Shown here piece by piece: positions 17,273 to 27,798 of a stretch of 64,000 nucleotides of DNA; the stretch's first letter is position 1, and every line of letters begins with the position of its first letter. A model generated the notes under the pieces. The model saw only the letters and a list, made by a program, of their open reading frames with translations, was not told the DNA's origin and made no database searches. Position numbers and translations under genes: made by a program. Source of the stretch: Methylocystis heyeri. GTDB lineage: Bacteria > Pseudomonadota > Alphaproteobacteria > Rhizobiales > Beijerinckiaceae. The DNA lies in the NCBI RefSeq assembly GCF_004802635.2, contig NZ_CP046052.1:4463001-4527000 (forward strand). Direction: 5' to 3'.

Positions 17273-17941
17273 GTGACCCAGCCTCCCGAAAACGACGATT
17301 ATTTCGAAGAAGGGCGCCGGCTTTTCGCCGGGCCCTGTGAATTCATCTTCGCCAGCGCCCGCCCGGACGATCTCCCGCCGGCCGGCCCGCCCGAGATCGC
17401 ATTCGCGGGGCGATCCAATGTCGGCAAATCCTCTCTGCTGAACGCCCTCACCAACCGCAAGACCCTGGCGCGCGTGTCCAATACGCCGGGGCGGACGCAG
17501 CAGCTCAACTTCTTCGCAATGGGCGTGGGCGCCAATGGCGGCGAGCGTTTGCGGCTGGTCGACATGCCGGGCTATGGCTATGCGGCGGTCGGCAAGGAAA
17601 AGATCGCGAGCTGGACCCGGCTCATGCAGGATTACCTGCGAGGCAGAGCGACTCTGGCGCGGGTGTTCATTCTCGTCGACGGCAGAAGAGGCGTCAGGGA
17701 CGTCGACGAGGAAATGTTCGATCTGCTCGACCGCAGCGCGGTCTCCTATCAGATCGTGCTGACCAAATACGATGAGCTCAAGGTTTCCGAACGCGCGCCC
17801 ATGGTCGAGGCGACGCGGGCCGCTTTATCCAGGCGACCGGCCGCTTATCCGGAACTTGTCTTCACCTCGTCGCATAGCGGTGAAGGAATCGCGCAGCTGC
17901 GGGCGTCCATCGTCCAGTTGCTGCACGAACGCAATGCCTGA
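17273..17941 (+). CDS. engB: Ribosome biogenesis GTPase EngB (YihA/YsxC)
   Basis: A 222-residue single-domain GTPase required for assembly of the large ribosomal subunit in bacteria. It has the P-loop GRSNVGKSS (about residue 45), the switch region TPGRTQQLNFF, the DMPGYGYA G3 motif and the TKYD G4 motif. GTG 17273 is chosen with GGGA 6 nt upstream; TTG 17267 is an in-frame alternative. Placement after yidC is common in alphaproteobacteria. Two copies of repeat R1 lie directly downstream. Confidence 0.94.
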   Translation: MTQPPENDDYFEEGRRLFAGPCEFIFASARPDDLPPAGPPEIAFAGRSNVGKSSLLNALTNRKTLARVSNTPGRTQQLNFFAMGVGANGGERLRLVDMPGYGYAAVGKEKIASWTRLMQDYLRGRATLARVFILVDGRRGVRDVDEEMFDLLDRSAVSYQIVLTKYDELKVSERAPMVEATRAALSRRPAAYPELVFTSSHSGEGIAQLRASIVQLLHERNA

Positions 17942-17960
17942 AACGCCACGGCGCAGCGGG

Positions 17961-18014
17961 CTAGAGCATGTTCCCAAAAAGTGCGCAGCGGTTTTTGGAT
18001 AAGAACATGCCTGG
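17961..18014 (+). repeat. Repeat R1, module 1 only
   Basis: CTAGAGCATGTTC...GAACATGCCTGG stem-loop, the first of two tandem copies with a 61-nt period. It lacks the second module. Confidence 0.85.
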
Positions 18015-18021
18015 TAAATGG

Positions 18022-18124
18022 CTAGAGCATGTTCCCAAAAAGTGCGCGGCGGTTTTTGGATAAGAACATGCCTGGCGAATAAACTTCCGAGCGCGTGCGA
18101 GTCTGATTGGACCCGACGCGCTCC
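18022..18124 (+). repeat. Repeat R1, full composite copy
   Basis: Module 1 (18022-18075) is followed by module 2 (18089-18124, GAGCGCGT...ACGCGCTC), the same order as at 8517-8619. It ends 32 nt before argB. Confidence 0.85.
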
Positions 18125-18156
18125 AATGTGGCGCAAATGCTCTGGGAACCGTTCCG

Positions 18157-19041
18157 ATGACCGATAATTCCTCCGATAGCGCGCTTCAACAAGCCCGGAT
18201 CCTGATGCAGGCGCTGCCACATATGCTGCGCTATGACGAGGCGACCGTGGTCGTGAAATATGGCGGGCACGCCATGGGAGACGATTCCGTTGCGCGAGAT
18301 TTCGCGCGGGACATGGTGTTGCTGGAGCAATCGGGCGTCAATCCCGTCGTGGTGCACGGCGGCGGGCCGCAGATCGGCGCAATGCTCAAGAAGCTGGGGA
18401 TCGCCTCGCAGTTCTCGGACGGCCTCCGCGTCACCGACAAGGCCACGATGGACATCGTCGAGATGGTCCTGGCGGGGGCCATCAACAAGCAGATCGTCGG
18501 CTTCATCAATGCGGAGGGCGGTCGGGCCATCGGTCTTTGCGGCAAGGACGGCCGCATGGTGACCGCAGCCAAGCTCGAGCGGCCCGCGAGCTCCACGGGA
18601 GATCAGGTCGATCTCGGTTTCGTCGGGGAGCCGGTGAAGGTGGACGCCACCGTGCTGGACCAGGTTCTCGGACGCGAGCTCATTCCCGTGCTGGCGCCGA
18701 TCGCTCAGGGGCCGGGAGGCGACACCTATAATATCAACGCCGATACTTTCGCGGGAGCCATCGCCGGAGCGCTCGGCGCCAAGAGGCTTTTGTTCCTGAC
18801 CGATGTGCCCGGCGTTCTGGACCAGAACAAGAAGCTCATCGAGGAGCTGAAAGTTTCGGATATCCCCGCCCTCATCGCCGATGGGACCATCACCGGCGGC
18901 ATGATCCCCAAGGTCGAAACCTGCATGTATGCGATCGAACGCGGCGTCGAAGGCGTCGTGATCCTCGATGGCAAGCTGCCGCACGCGGTGTTGATCGAGT
19001 TGCTGACCGATCACGGCGCGGGCACGCTGATAACGCGCTAG
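18157..19041 (+). CDS. argB: Acetylglutamate kinase
   Basis: ArgB phosphorylates N-acetyl-L-glutamate, the second step of arginine biosynthesis. The 294-residue amino-acid kinase fold shows the [10 protein letters not shown] glycine-rich start of the ATP site, [10 protein letters not shown], and the C-terminal [10 protein letters not shown] motif. A Lys-rich N-terminal helix of the type seen in arginine-sensitive ArgB is present as a short extension (residues 1-25), so feedback inhibition is plausible but not proven. The next gene begins 8 nt after the stop. Confidence 0.96.
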   Translation: MTDNSSDSALQQARILMQALPHMLRYDEATVVVKYGGHAMGDDSVARDFARDMVLLEQSGVNPVVVHGGGPQIGAMLKKLGIASQFSDGLRVTDKATMDIVEMVLAGAINKQIVGFINAEGGRAIGLCGKDGRMVTAAKLERPASSTGDQVDLGFVGEPVKVDATVLDQVLGRELIPVLAPIAQGPGGDTYNINADTFAGAIAGALGAKRLLFLTDVPGVLDQNKKLIEELKVSDIPALIADGTITGGMIPKVETCMYAIERGVEGVVILDGKLPHAVLIELLTDHGAGTLITR

Positions 19042-19049
19042 GGCAGGGA

Positions 19050-19796
19050 ATGCGCCGCCTGCAGGAGGGAGCCCGATCTCAGGCGGAACGGATAGCCGCG
19101 CGGTTCGCCGGGATCGACACTTTCGTGTTCGATCTCGACAACACGCTTTATCCGCCGTCGTCCGATCTTTGGCCGAAGATAGACGATCGGATAACGCTTT
19201 TCATGATGAGGCTGTTCGGTCTGGACAGCCTGTCCCTGCGCGCGCTGCAGAAACATTATTATCTGCAATATGGAACCACCTTGCGCGGTCTCATGACCGA
19301 GCACGGCGTCGATGCGGCGACCTATCTGCATTACGTGCATGATATCGATCGCTCCTCGCTCGAGCCCGATCACACCCTGGCGGCCGCCATTGCGGCTCTG
19401 CCGGGACGCAAGCTCATTCTCACCAACGGCTCCCGCGACCATGCGGTCAAGACGGCGCGGCAATTGGGGCTCGATCATCTTTTCGAGGACATTTTCGACA
19501 TCATCGCCGCGGATTTCGTGGCGAAGCCGGACCCAGGCGTCTACGCTCGCTTCTTTGAAAAACACGCAGTGGAGCCGAAACGCGCCGCGCTGTTCGAAGA
19601 CATCGCGCGCAATCTTATAGTTCCGCATCAGCATGGCATGACGACGGTGCTGGTCACGCCTCGCGAAGGGGAGATTCTGGAGCGCGAATCCTGGGAAGTC
19701 GCCCATGGCTCGGAGCCGCATGTGGACTTCGTGACCGAAGATCTCTGCGGCTTCCTGGAGCGGATCGTCGCGTCCGTCCGGACGACGGATTTTTAA
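19050..19796 (+). CDS. HAD-family pyrimidine 5'-nucleotidase
   Basis: A 248-residue haloacid dehalogenase-fold hydrolase. Motif I is DLDNTLYP (nucleophile Asp and general acid Asp), motif II is the LTNGS segment, and motif III/IV are near KPDPGVY and FEDIARNL. The family (Sdt1/YjjG-like) dephosphorylates pyrimidine nucleoside monophosphates and related compounds; the natural substrate is not determined by sequence. It is 8 nt downstream of argB and probably co-transcribed. Confidence 0.85.
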   Translation: MRRLQEGARSQAERIAARFAGIDTFVFDLDNTLYPPSSDLWPKIDDRITLFMMRLFGLDSLSLRALQKHYYLQYGTTLRGLMTEHGVDAATYLHYVHDIDRSSLEPDHTLAAAIAALPGRKLILTNGSRDHAVKTARQLGLDHLFEDIFDIIAADFVAKPDPGVYARFFEKHAVEPKRAALFEDIARNLIVPHQHGMTTVLVTPREGEILERESWEVAHGSEPHVDFVTEDLCGFLERIVASVRTTDF

Positions 19797-19842
19797 CGCG
19801 CCTTCGCTTCCAAAAAGCTCGCAGCGCCGGGCGGGGGCCGGA

Positions 19843-20358
19843 TCAACGCCCGCCGAACCCGCCGCCGCCCATCCCGCCGCCCATCATTCCGCCGCCTCGG
19901 CCTCCTCCGGAGCGCTCGGCCGGCTGCTGCGGCGCCGCCTTGGTTTCGCTGGCGGCGCGGACGTCGTTCATGGTGATGTGGCAGGTGTGGTTTCTGTCGA
20001 AGCGGGCGAAGAACGGGCTTTCGAACTCGATGAAATCTTTTTGCGAGACGCGGCCTTTGTTCTCGACGTCGAAATAATCGAAGCTCGCGTTCTCGAACAC
20101 GGGACTGGCTTTCCGGATCAGCTCGAAGCCGGCGGCGTCGATATAGCCGCGGCGCCGTGGGTCGCCGATGCGATACATGCGGGTGACGTAGGCGCGCCAT
20201 TGCTGGCAGGTGTAGACGCCGCCCTGGCCGCCCCATTCGGCTGCGGTGTCCACCACGAAGTCACGCCTGTGCGGCGCCGGATCGTTGCTCTGGGCCCGCG
20301 CCGGGGAAATCCACCAGCATGACAAGGCGATAAGAAGAAAGCCGGTCTGGCAGCGCAT
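19843..20358 (-). CDS. Exported EF-hand-like protein with Gly/Met-rich tail
   Basis: A 171-residue protein with a cleavable signal peptide (MRCQTGFLLIALSCWWISPARA) and three EF-hand-like loops: DPRRRGYIDAAG (degenerate), DVENKGRVSQKD and DRNHTCHITMND. The C-terminus is a low-complexity GGGRGGGMMGGG tail. Calcium binding in the periplasm is plausible from the second and third loops. It lies downstream of the His-rich peptide gene on the same strand, separated by a terminator-like hairpin. AGAGAAG precedes the ATG by 5 nt. Function unknown. Confidence 0.75.
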   Translation of the reverse strand: MRCQTGFLLIALSCWWISPARAQSNDPAPHRRDFVVDTAAEWGGQGGVYTCQQWRAYVTRMYRIGDPRRRGYIDAAGFELIRKASPVFENASFDYFDVENKGRVSQKDFIEFESPFFARFDRNHTCHITMNDVRAASETKAAPQQPAERSGGGRGGGMMGGGMGGGGFGGR

Positions 20359-20371
20359 ATTGCTTCTCTGT

Positions 20372-20408
20372 AAAAGTAAAGGCGCCTGATCATAGGCGAT
20401 CAGGCGCC
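20372..20408 (-). terminator. Terminator-like hairpin after the His-rich peptide gene
   Basis: Perfect 11-bp arms GGCGCCTGATC / GATCAGGCGCC (20381-20391, 20398-20408), followed on the minus strand by TTTACTTTT. It separates the His-rich peptide from the EF-hand gene and may attenuate the latter. Confidence 0.65.
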
Positions 20409-20424
20409 GGCGTCACCAGGAAAA

Positions 20425-20553
20425 TCAGTGGTGATGGTGGTGGTGGTGATGATGATGGTGGTGATGGGGGTGACCGGTCATATGCGCCTGCGCCGCGACG
20501 GGAGCGAAAGCGACAGCGGAGGCCAAAGCTAACAGCGCAAGGATCTTTTTCAT
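20425..20553 (-). CDS. Small exported peptide ending in 13 histidines
   Basis: A 42-residue peptide. It starts MKKILALLALASAVAFAPVA, a textbook signal peptide that ends AQA, giving a predicted mature peptide of HMTGHP followed by 13 consecutive histidines and the stop. AAGGA lies 6 nt before the ATG. Both histidine codons (CAC and CAT) are mixed, which argues against a simple trinucleotide expansion. The mature product should bind transition metals such as Ni, Zn or Cu in the periplasm. The neighbour downstream is an exported EF-hand protein. I do not know a named family. Confidence 0.75.
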   Translation of the reverse strand: MKKILALLALASAVAFAPVAAQAHMTGHPHHHHHHHHHHHHH

Positions 20554-20733
20554 GGAGTTTCCTTTTTGGAATCAGGCGTCTTGGAGTCGCCACGGGTGAA
20601 TTCTGGAATATCCAATCGGACTTTTTGAAGGCGGCGGGGCCGATGTTCATTCGAATTAGGCTGGAATTCTTGTGGCCTTATTCGCCATTCGCGGCCACCA
20701 TTCGCGGCTGGAAACATCCGACGGGAGGAAGCG

Positions 20734-20865
20734 ATGGGCCCTCTTGTGAAGCCGACACTCTTGGCGATCTGGCTGTTGACATGTCTCGGAATGGCTTTGT
20801 CGGTGCAGGCGAGGCTCGCGCACAGATCGGGCGGTTCGCACCCGCCGACTCTCCAGGGCAAATGA
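20734..20865 (+). CDS. Putative small exported/membrane peptide
   Basis: A 43-residue ORF with a strong Shine-Dalgarno (GGAGG at 20724-20728, 5 nt spacing). It begins with a hydrophobic segment (LVKPTLLAIWLLTCLGMALS) ending VQA, compatible with a signal peptide, and a short His/Pro-containing tail. No family recognised. It lies divergent from the His-rich peptide gene and convergent with queF. The support is the ribosome binding site plus the signal-like start only. Confidence 0.5.
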   Translation: MGPLVKPTLLAIWLLTCLGMALSVQARLAHRSGGSHPPTLQGK

Positions 20866-20948
20866 AGGGGAACGCCCTTCATGCGCCGGGTCGATAGGCT
20901 GAGCGGGGTTGCGCCGCGACGGCCGGTCGACCTTCTTCGAAACTCTCC

Positions 20949-21410
20949 TCAACCGCGGCCGCGATAGGGAGGAACTCCCTGGTCGGGCAGCCAAAGACCT
21001 TGCGGCGGCTCGGAGCTCTGCCAAAAAACGTCGATGGGAATCCCGCCGCGCGGATACCAGTAGCCGCCAATCCGCAACCATCGGGGCGACATGGCGTTTT
21101 TCAGATCGAGGGCGATGCGCAGAGTGCAGTCCTCGTGAAAGGCGCCGTGATTGCGGAAACTGCCGAGATAAAGCTTGAGCGATTTCGACTCCACCAGCCA
21201 CTCGCCCGGCGCATAATCGATGACGATATGCGCAAAATCCGGCTGCCCGGTCACCGGACACAGCGAAGTGAATTCCGGGGCGGTGAAACGCACCAGATAA
21301 GTCTCCCCCGGATGGGGGTTGGGGACGAGGTCGAGTTCGGCCTCGTCGGGCGAAGCGGGGAGGGGCGCCTTTTCGCCGAGAAGAGCCGGGCCTTGGTGGG
21401 TTTTGGTCAT
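20949..21410 (-). CDS. queF: NADPH-dependent 7-cyano-7-deazaguanine reductase QueF
   Basis: QueF reduces the nitrile preQ0 to preQ1 in queuosine biosynthesis for tRNA. The 153-residue protein is the short single-domain type, with the catalytic Cys in [15 protein letters not shown] and the QueF signature [10 protein letters not shown]. Other que genes are not in the window. It is a monocistronic unit on the minus strand, divergent from eno. Confidence 0.94.
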   Translation of the reverse strand: MTKTHQGPALLGEKAPLPASPDEAELDLVPNPHPGETYLVRFTAPEFTSLCPVTGQPDFAHIVIDYAPGEWLVESKSLKLYLGSFRNHGAFHEDCTLRIALDLKNAMSPRWLRIGGYWYPRGGIPIDVFWQSSEPPQGLWLPDQGVPPYRGRG

Positions 21411-21513
21411 GGGCCGAGAGTTAGAGGCGGGCGGGCTGGCGCGTCAAGCGCGGCGGCCGGAAAGCGCGCCGCCTTCGCATTCCGCGCTTCCCCGCGCGGC
21501 GCAATCGGGCTAA

Positions 21514-22836
<1,323 letters not shown>

Positions 22837-23312
22837 AGAGCGCGGCGCCGCTCCGCTGCTTGGGGGAGAATGCGACGACGCGCGCCGGCCTCTCCCGGAA
22901 GCCGTCGTGGCAGGGCTTTCGGGGAAAACCATGGAACATGGGGCTCCCCATCCCTCACCCTTGCGCGCTGCGCGACGTGGTGGGGGATAAGCGACTAAAA
23001 TCGCAGCAGAAAGTCACCCTGGGCCGCCGCTTCGCGGCGACCCCGCCCCTCGAGGGGAGGGTGTGCGCCTTTCGCCCGATCGCCGCGGGCCGGACTTGTC
23101 CGCCTTTTCCCCGTCATGACAGGATTGGCGACTTTCGAAATGTGTTCATGCCATAGGCCATCCACGGGGAGAGGGTTAGTTGGCCCACTTTGATCGCACC
23201 ATGAATTTTTCAGTTTGAACTCTTGGCGTTCCGCCACGCCTGTATTACCCCGAGCCCCTCACCCCAACCCTCTTTCGCGCAAGCCGGGAGAGGGAGTAGC
23301 TGCAGATAGCCC
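22837..23312. other. 476-bp gap between eno and valS with degenerate repeats
   Basis: No gene supported. It holds a hairpin with arms near ATCCCTCACC and GGTGGGGGAT (about 22950-22990), a CCCCTCGAGGGG palindrome near 23046, and a CCTCACCC...GGGAGAGGG segment just before valS. Similar motifs occur after valS and after dnaK. Confidence 0.6.
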
Positions 23313-26036
23313 ATGACCATGGAAAAGACCTTCGATCCCGCCGCCATAGAGAAGCGCATCCGCGATGAGTGGGAGGCGTCGGGAGCCTTTCGCGCGGGAA
23401 GGCCCGAGCGGGCCGGCGCCGAACCCTATTCCATCGTCATTCCGCCGCCCAATGTCACGGGCTCGCTTCATATGGGCCATGCGCTCAACAACACGCTTCA
23501 GGACATTCTCGCCCGTCACGCGCGGATGCAGGGCAAGGACGTGCTGTGGCAGCCGGGCACGGATCATGCCGGCATAGCGACGCAAATGGTGGTCGAGCGG
23601 CAGCTCGCCGAGCGCCAGCAGCCCTCGCGTCGCGAGATGGGTCGCGAGAAATTCCTCGAGTGCGTTTGGGCCTGGAAGGCCGAATCCGGCGGAACCATCG
23701 TCGAGCAGTTGAAGCGCCTCGGCGCCTCCTGCGACTGGTCGCGCGAGCGCTTCACTCTGGATCAGGGGCTTTCGCAGGCGGTCGTGAAAGTCTTCGTTCA
23801 GCTCCATCGGGAGGGGCTGATCTACAAAGACAAGCGGCTGGTGAACTGGGATCCGGTCCTGAACACCGCGATTTCCGACCTCGAAGTCGTGCCGACCGAG
23901 GTCAAGGGACATCTGTGGCACTTCAAATATCCGCTGGTCACGGGCGACGGTCAGGAAACCGGCGAGTTCATCGTCGTGGCGACGACGCGGCCGGAGACCA
24001 TGCTCGGCGACACCGGCGTGGCCGTCCATCCCGATGACGAGCGCTATCAAAAGCTGGTCGGGCGCCGGGTGCGCCTGCCGCTGGTCGGGCGGCTGATTCC
24101 CATCGTCGCCGACGAATACTCCGATCCAGAAAAAGGCTCGGGCGCGGTGAAAATCACGCCGGCGCACGATTTCAACGATTTCGAGGTCGGCAAGCGCCAC
24201 GGCCTGCCGCTGATCAATGTGTTCGACGCCAACGCCAATGTGACGCTGGCGGGCAATCAGGCCTTTATCGACGGGGTCGCCTCTTCGGCCGAGCTCGACG
24301 CGGCTATCGGGGCCCTCGACGGCCTCGACCGTTTCAAGGCCCGCGCGCGCGTCGTGGCCATGATGGACGAGCGCGGCCTGCTCGAGCAGATCGCCGACAA
24401 CACCCACATGGTTCCGCACGGCGACCGCTCCCACGCCGTGCTGGAGCCGCGCCTCACCGATCAATGGTATGTCGACGCCAAGACCCTGGCGCAGCCGGCG
24501 CTTGCGGCCGTGCGCGACGGCCGCACCAAATTCGTGCCCAGGAACTGGGAGAAGACCTATTTCGAGTGGCTGGAGAACATCCAGCCCTGGTGCATCTCGC
24601 GCCAGCTGTGGTGGGGCCATCGCATACCGGCGTGGTACGACGAGGAGGGCAATGTCTTCGTCGCCGAGAACGAGGAAAACGCCCACATCGCCGCGCGTGA
24701 AAAACACGGCCGCGACGTGGCCCTGACGCGCGACGAGGACGTGCTGGACACCTGGTTCTCGTCAGCGTTGTGGCCGTTCTCGACGCTCGGCTGGCCGGAA
24801 GAAACACGAGAGCTCGAGCGCTTCTATCCCACCAACGTCCTCGTCACCGGTTTCGACATCATCTTCTTCTGGGTCGCCCGAATGATGATGATGGGCCTGC
24901 ATTTCAGGAAGGAAGTCCCCTTCCACGACGTCTATATCCACGCCCTCGTCCGCGACGAGAAGGGCGCCAAGATGTCGAAATCCAAGGGCAACGTCATCGA
25001 TCCCCTGCATCTCGTCTCGGAATACGGCGCCGACGCGCTGCGCTTCACGCTGGCGGCGATGGCGGCGCAGGGCAGGGACATCAAGCTCGCGACCAGCCGC
25101 GTCGAAGGCTACCGCAACTTCGCCACCAAGCTCTGGAACGCCTCGCGCTTCGCCGAGCTCAACGGCTGCGCCCGGGTCGCGGGCTATGATCCCGCCGCCA
25201 ACAAGATCACGCTCAACCGCTGGATCGTCACCGAGGCGGGCCGCGCGGCGCGGGAAATCACCTCGGCGATCGAGGCCTATCGCTTCAACGACGCCGCCAA
25301 CGCCGCTTACCGGTTTGTCTGGAACATCTTCTGCGACTGGTATGTCGAGCTGACCAAGCCCCTGCTGCAGGGCGAGGACGGACCGGCCAAGGACGAGACC
25401 CGCGCCTGCACCAGCTTCGTGCTGGATCAGATCTACGCCCTGCTGCACCCCTTCATGCCCTTCATCACCGAGGAGCTTTGGGCGATCAAGGGCGCCGAAG
25501 GCGAGGCGAGGGAGAACATGCTCGTGCTGTCTTCCTGGCCGAAGCTGGACGGGCTCGACGACGCTGCAGCCGAGGATGAGGTCGGCTGGGTGGTCGAGCT
25601 CATCACCGAGATACGATCCCTGCGCGCCGAGATGAACCTTCCCGCCGGCGCCGAGATCGCCCTCGTCATCGTGGGGGCCGATCAACGCATCCGTGAGCGC
25701 GCCGCCTCCTGGGAGGATACGCTCAAGCGGCTCGCGCGGCTCGCAGGCGTGACCTTCGCCGAGGCCGCGCCGAAGAGCAGCGCCCAGATCGTGGTGCGCG
25801 GCGTCGTCGCCGCTTTGCCGCTCGAAGGCGTGATCGACCTCGCCGCAGAGGCGAAGCGCCTCGACAAGGAAATCGAAAAGCTCGAGGGCGAGGTGAAGAA
25901 ATTCGACGCCAAGCTCGCCAATCCGGGCTTCCTCGCCAAGGCCGACGAGGAGGTTATCGAGGAGCACCGCGAACGCCGCGACGCCGCTCTCCTGCGCATC
26001 GAGAAGCTGCGCGCCGCAAGGGGACGGCTCGGATAA
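23313..26036 (+). CDS. valS: Valyl-tRNA synthetase
   Basis: A 907-residue class Ia aminoacyl-tRNA synthetase. The HIGH-type motif is seen as [15 protein letters not shown] (about 45-59), and KMSKS as [10 protein letters not shown] (about 552). An editing (CP1) domain, anticodon-binding domain and C-terminal coiled-coil arm (about 840-905, rich in Lys/Glu) are present, giving the expected ValRS layout. ATG 23319 is an alternative start two codons in. Gene stands alone between two repeat-bearing gaps. Confidence 0.97.
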   Translation: MTMEKTFDPAAIEKRIRDEWEASGAFRAGRPERAGAEPYSIVIPPPNVTGSLHMGHALNNTLQDILARHARMQGKDVLWQPGTDHAGIATQMVVERQLAERQQPSRREMGREKFLECVWAWKAESGGTIVEQLKRLGASCDWSRERFTLDQGLSQAVVKVFVQLHREGLIYKDKRLVNWDPVLNTAISDLEVVPTEVKGHLWHFKYPLVTGDGQETGEFIVVATTRPETMLGDTGVAVHPDDERYQKLVGRRVRLPLVGRLIPIVADEYSDPEKGSGAVKITPAHDFNDFEVGKRHGLPLINVFDANANVTLAGNQAFIDGVASSAELDAAIGALDGLDRFKARARVVAMMDERGLLEQIADNTHMVPHGDRSHAVLEPRLTDQWYVDAKTLAQPALAAVRDGRTKFVPRNWEKTYFEWLENIQPWCISRQLWWGHRIPAWYDEEGNVFVAENEENAHIAAREKHGRDVALTRDEDVLDTWFSSALWPFSTLGWPEETRELERFYPTNVLVTGFDIIFFWVARMMMMGLHFRKEVPFHDVYIHALVRDEKGAKMSKSKGNVIDPLHLVSEYGADALRFTLAAMAAQGRDIKLATSRVEGYRNFATKLWNASRFAELNGCARVAGYDPAANKITLNRWIVTEAGRAAREITSAIEAYRFNDAANAAYRFVWNIFCDWYVELTKPLLQGEDGPAKDETRACTSFVLDQIYALLHPFMPFITEELWAIKGAEGEARENMLVLSSWPKLDGLDDAAAEDEVGWVVELITEIRSLRAEMNLPAGAEIALVIVGADQRIRERAASWEDTLKRLARLAGVTFAEAAPKSSAQIVVRGVVAALPLEGVIDLAAEAKRLDKEIEKLEGEVKKFDAKLANPGFLAKADEEVIEEHRERRDAALLRIEKLRAARGRLG

Positions 26037-26179
26037 GGGCGGGCGCTTCGGCATTCAGAATGTTGGCCGGGCCAAGCCCGGCCAAGACGGCATTCTTGAG
26101 ATGTGTGACTCTTCTCTTTGCCCCTCAAGGGGAGGGAAAGCGCCCTTCGCCCTGAAATTCTACCCGGAAGGCCTCGCCC

Positions 26180-27025
26180 ATGAAGCCGACGTCTCTTTCC
26201 CCGGTTGCGCTGAAGGGCGGGTTCTTGCTGTCGCTTCTGTTCGCTTTGCCGGCTTCCGCTGCGCCCTGCGGGCGCGACCCCGCGGGGTTTGAAAGCTGGG
26301 TCGCCGGCTTCAGAAGCGAGGCCGTCGGCGAAGGCGTCTCGGAGGCGACGGTCGACGCCGCCTTGCGCGGGGTCTCCTATAACCGTTCGGTCATTTTGCG
26401 GGACCGGGCGCAGGGAATCTTCCACCAGAGTTTCGAGCAATTCTCCCGCCGCCTGCTGAGCCCCTCGCGGATCGCAAAAGGAAAGGCGCTGTTGCAGCGC
26501 CATGCGGCGCTCCTCGGCCGTATCGAGCAGGAATATGGCGTCCCCGGCGCGGTTCTCGTGGCGATCTGGGGACTGGAGACCGGCTTTGGCGCCGACAACG
26601 GCAATTTCCGCAGCTTCGACGCGCTCGCCACCCTCGCTTATGACTGCCGGCGATCCGAGCGCTTTCGCGCGGAACTGCTGGACGCGCTGAGGATCGTGGA
26701 CAGAGGCTACATGTCTCCTGCGCAGATGCGCGGGGATTGGGCCGGCGAGATCGGCCAGACCCAGTTCCTGCCCTCGTCCTATCTGAAATATGCGGTCGAT
26801 TTCGACCGTGACGGAAAGCGAGACCTGATCCGGAACATTCCCGACGCGCTCGCCTCCACAGCCAATTTCCTCAAGGCCAATGGCTGGCGGCGCGGCGCCG
26901 GCTGGGACGAGGGCCAGCCCAACTTTCCCGTTCTGCTCGAATGGAACAAGGCGCGAGTCTACGGCGAGACCATAGCGCGGTTCGCCGACATGCTCGCCGG
27001 CGGGTCGGGCGGCGGCGCCGAGTAA
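26180..27025 (+). CDS. Lytic murein transglycosylase, MltB-like
   Basis: A periplasmic peptidoglycan lytic transglycosylase of 281 residues. It has a signal peptide (residues 1-27, ending SAAP), the catalytic Glu in AIWGLETGFGADNG, and the MltB-type segments GEIGQTQFLPSSY and DFDRDGKRDL. It is shorter than many relatives because there is no C-terminal peptidoglycan-binding domain. No lipobox is seen, so it is probably soluble. A perfect 14-bp hairpin follows, shared with a convergent gene. Confidence 0.9.
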   Translation: MKPTSLSPVALKGGFLLSLLFALPASAAPCGRDPAGFESWVAGFRSEAVGEGVSEATVDAALRGVSYNRSVILRDRAQGIFHQSFEQFSRRLLSPSRIAKGKALLQRHAALLGRIEQEYGVPGAVLVAIWGLETGFGADNGNFRSFDALATLAYDCRRSERFRAELLDALRIVDRGYMSPAQMRGDWAGEIGQTQFLPSSYLKYAVDFDRDGKRDLIRNIPDALASTANFLKANGWRRGAGWDEGQPNFPVLLEWNKARVYGETIARFADMLAGGSGGGAE

Positions 27026-27053
27026 GAGCTTATTCCAGCTGGCATCAAACAGT

Positions 27054-27086
27054 TGGAGCGCATTCTCATTTCGAGAATGCGCTCCA
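27054..27086. terminator. Perfect palindrome between convergent genes (repeat R3-like)
   Basis: Arms TGGAGCGCATTCTC (27054-27067) and GAGAATGCGCTCCA (27073-27086) with a 5-nt loop. There is no T tract. The AGCGCATTC/GAATGCGCT arms are shared with the repeat at 55685, so it is probably a member of repeat R3 acting as a hairpin between converging genes. Confidence 0.6.
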
Positions 27087-27090
27087 TAAA

Positions 27091-27798
27091 TCATTCCGCC
27101 GGGGTGGCCGCGGGGTCGTGCGGCTCGGGATCTTCGGGGGGCGCGAGCGGCTTTACCGGCGCGACCGGCGCCAGTTTGCGGTGGCGCAGGTAAATGACGA
27201 AGAGCGCGAAGACGCCGAGGGTGAGAAGAATATAAACCGGCAAGGTTCTCATGAAGGTCTTGCCGACCGAGAAGGGAAAGCGAGACACCCATCGCTCCCC
27301 GTGGTCTCCGATGACGGTGACGATGCCCACGAAATAACCGGGCTCGGGGAAATCATGCTCGAAATTGACCGTTCCGGTCCTGTAGAGCCTCGGTTCGCGA
27401 TAGGCGACAGTGACCGCGTCGAGATTCTCGTTCTCCTTCTCCTCGCTGCCCACATCCTTGACGATGCGGATCTCGATCTTCATGTCGCGAAGCTCGGGCT
27501 GCTCGTCGTCGAGCACCATGATCATGCGGCCGGTCGCGGGAATGTCCTCGCAGAATTCGCTCTTGGAGGCGTCCGGCGTATAGCCGGTGAAATTCATGAT
27601 GTCGGGGCCGATGAACAGCCGGCAGCGGCCTTCGGCGGCGCCGAGGCGACCGTGAGCGGAAGCGGGCTGGACGCCCAGCAACGCCGCTGCGACCATCAGT
27701 CCCATCGACACCGCCGCCCATTTCAGGGCAAAAAGGTAGATGGGTCCCCGGGCGCCGCTCCGACTTGGACAAGGCGCGGATGATTCGTCGTCTCGCAT
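27091..27798 (-). CDS. Unknown membrane-anchored periplasmic protein
   Basis: A 235-residue protein with an N-terminal hydrophobic segment (about 20-40, ending PASAHG, signal or anchor), a periplasmic domain of about 120 residues predicted beta-rich, and one C-terminal transmembrane helix (YILLTLGVFALFVIYLRHR) followed by a Pro-rich cytoplasmic tail. Two cysteines (GRCRLFIG and SEFCEDIP) may form a disulfide. I do not recognise the family with confidence. ATG 27798 is chosen because AGGAGG lies 7 nt upstream; 27804 and 27828 are in-frame alternatives. Confidence 0.75.
   Translation of the reverse strand: MRDDESSAPCPSRSGARGPIYLFALKWAAVSMGLMVAAALLGVQPASAHGRLGAAEGRCRLFIGPDIMNFTGYTPDASKSEFCEDIPATGRMIMVLDDEQPELRDMKIEIRIVKDVGSEEKENENLDAVTVAYREPRLYRTGTVNFEHDFPEPGYFVGIVTVIGDHGERWVSRFPFSVGKTFMRTLPVYILLTLGVFALFVIYLRHRKLAPVAPVKPLAPPEDPEPHDPAATPAE

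Noticed and set aside
17961-18075. Possible CRISPR because of two spaced repeats
   Set aside because: Only two copies, each self-palindromic, and further copies lie elsewhere; no array and no cas genes.
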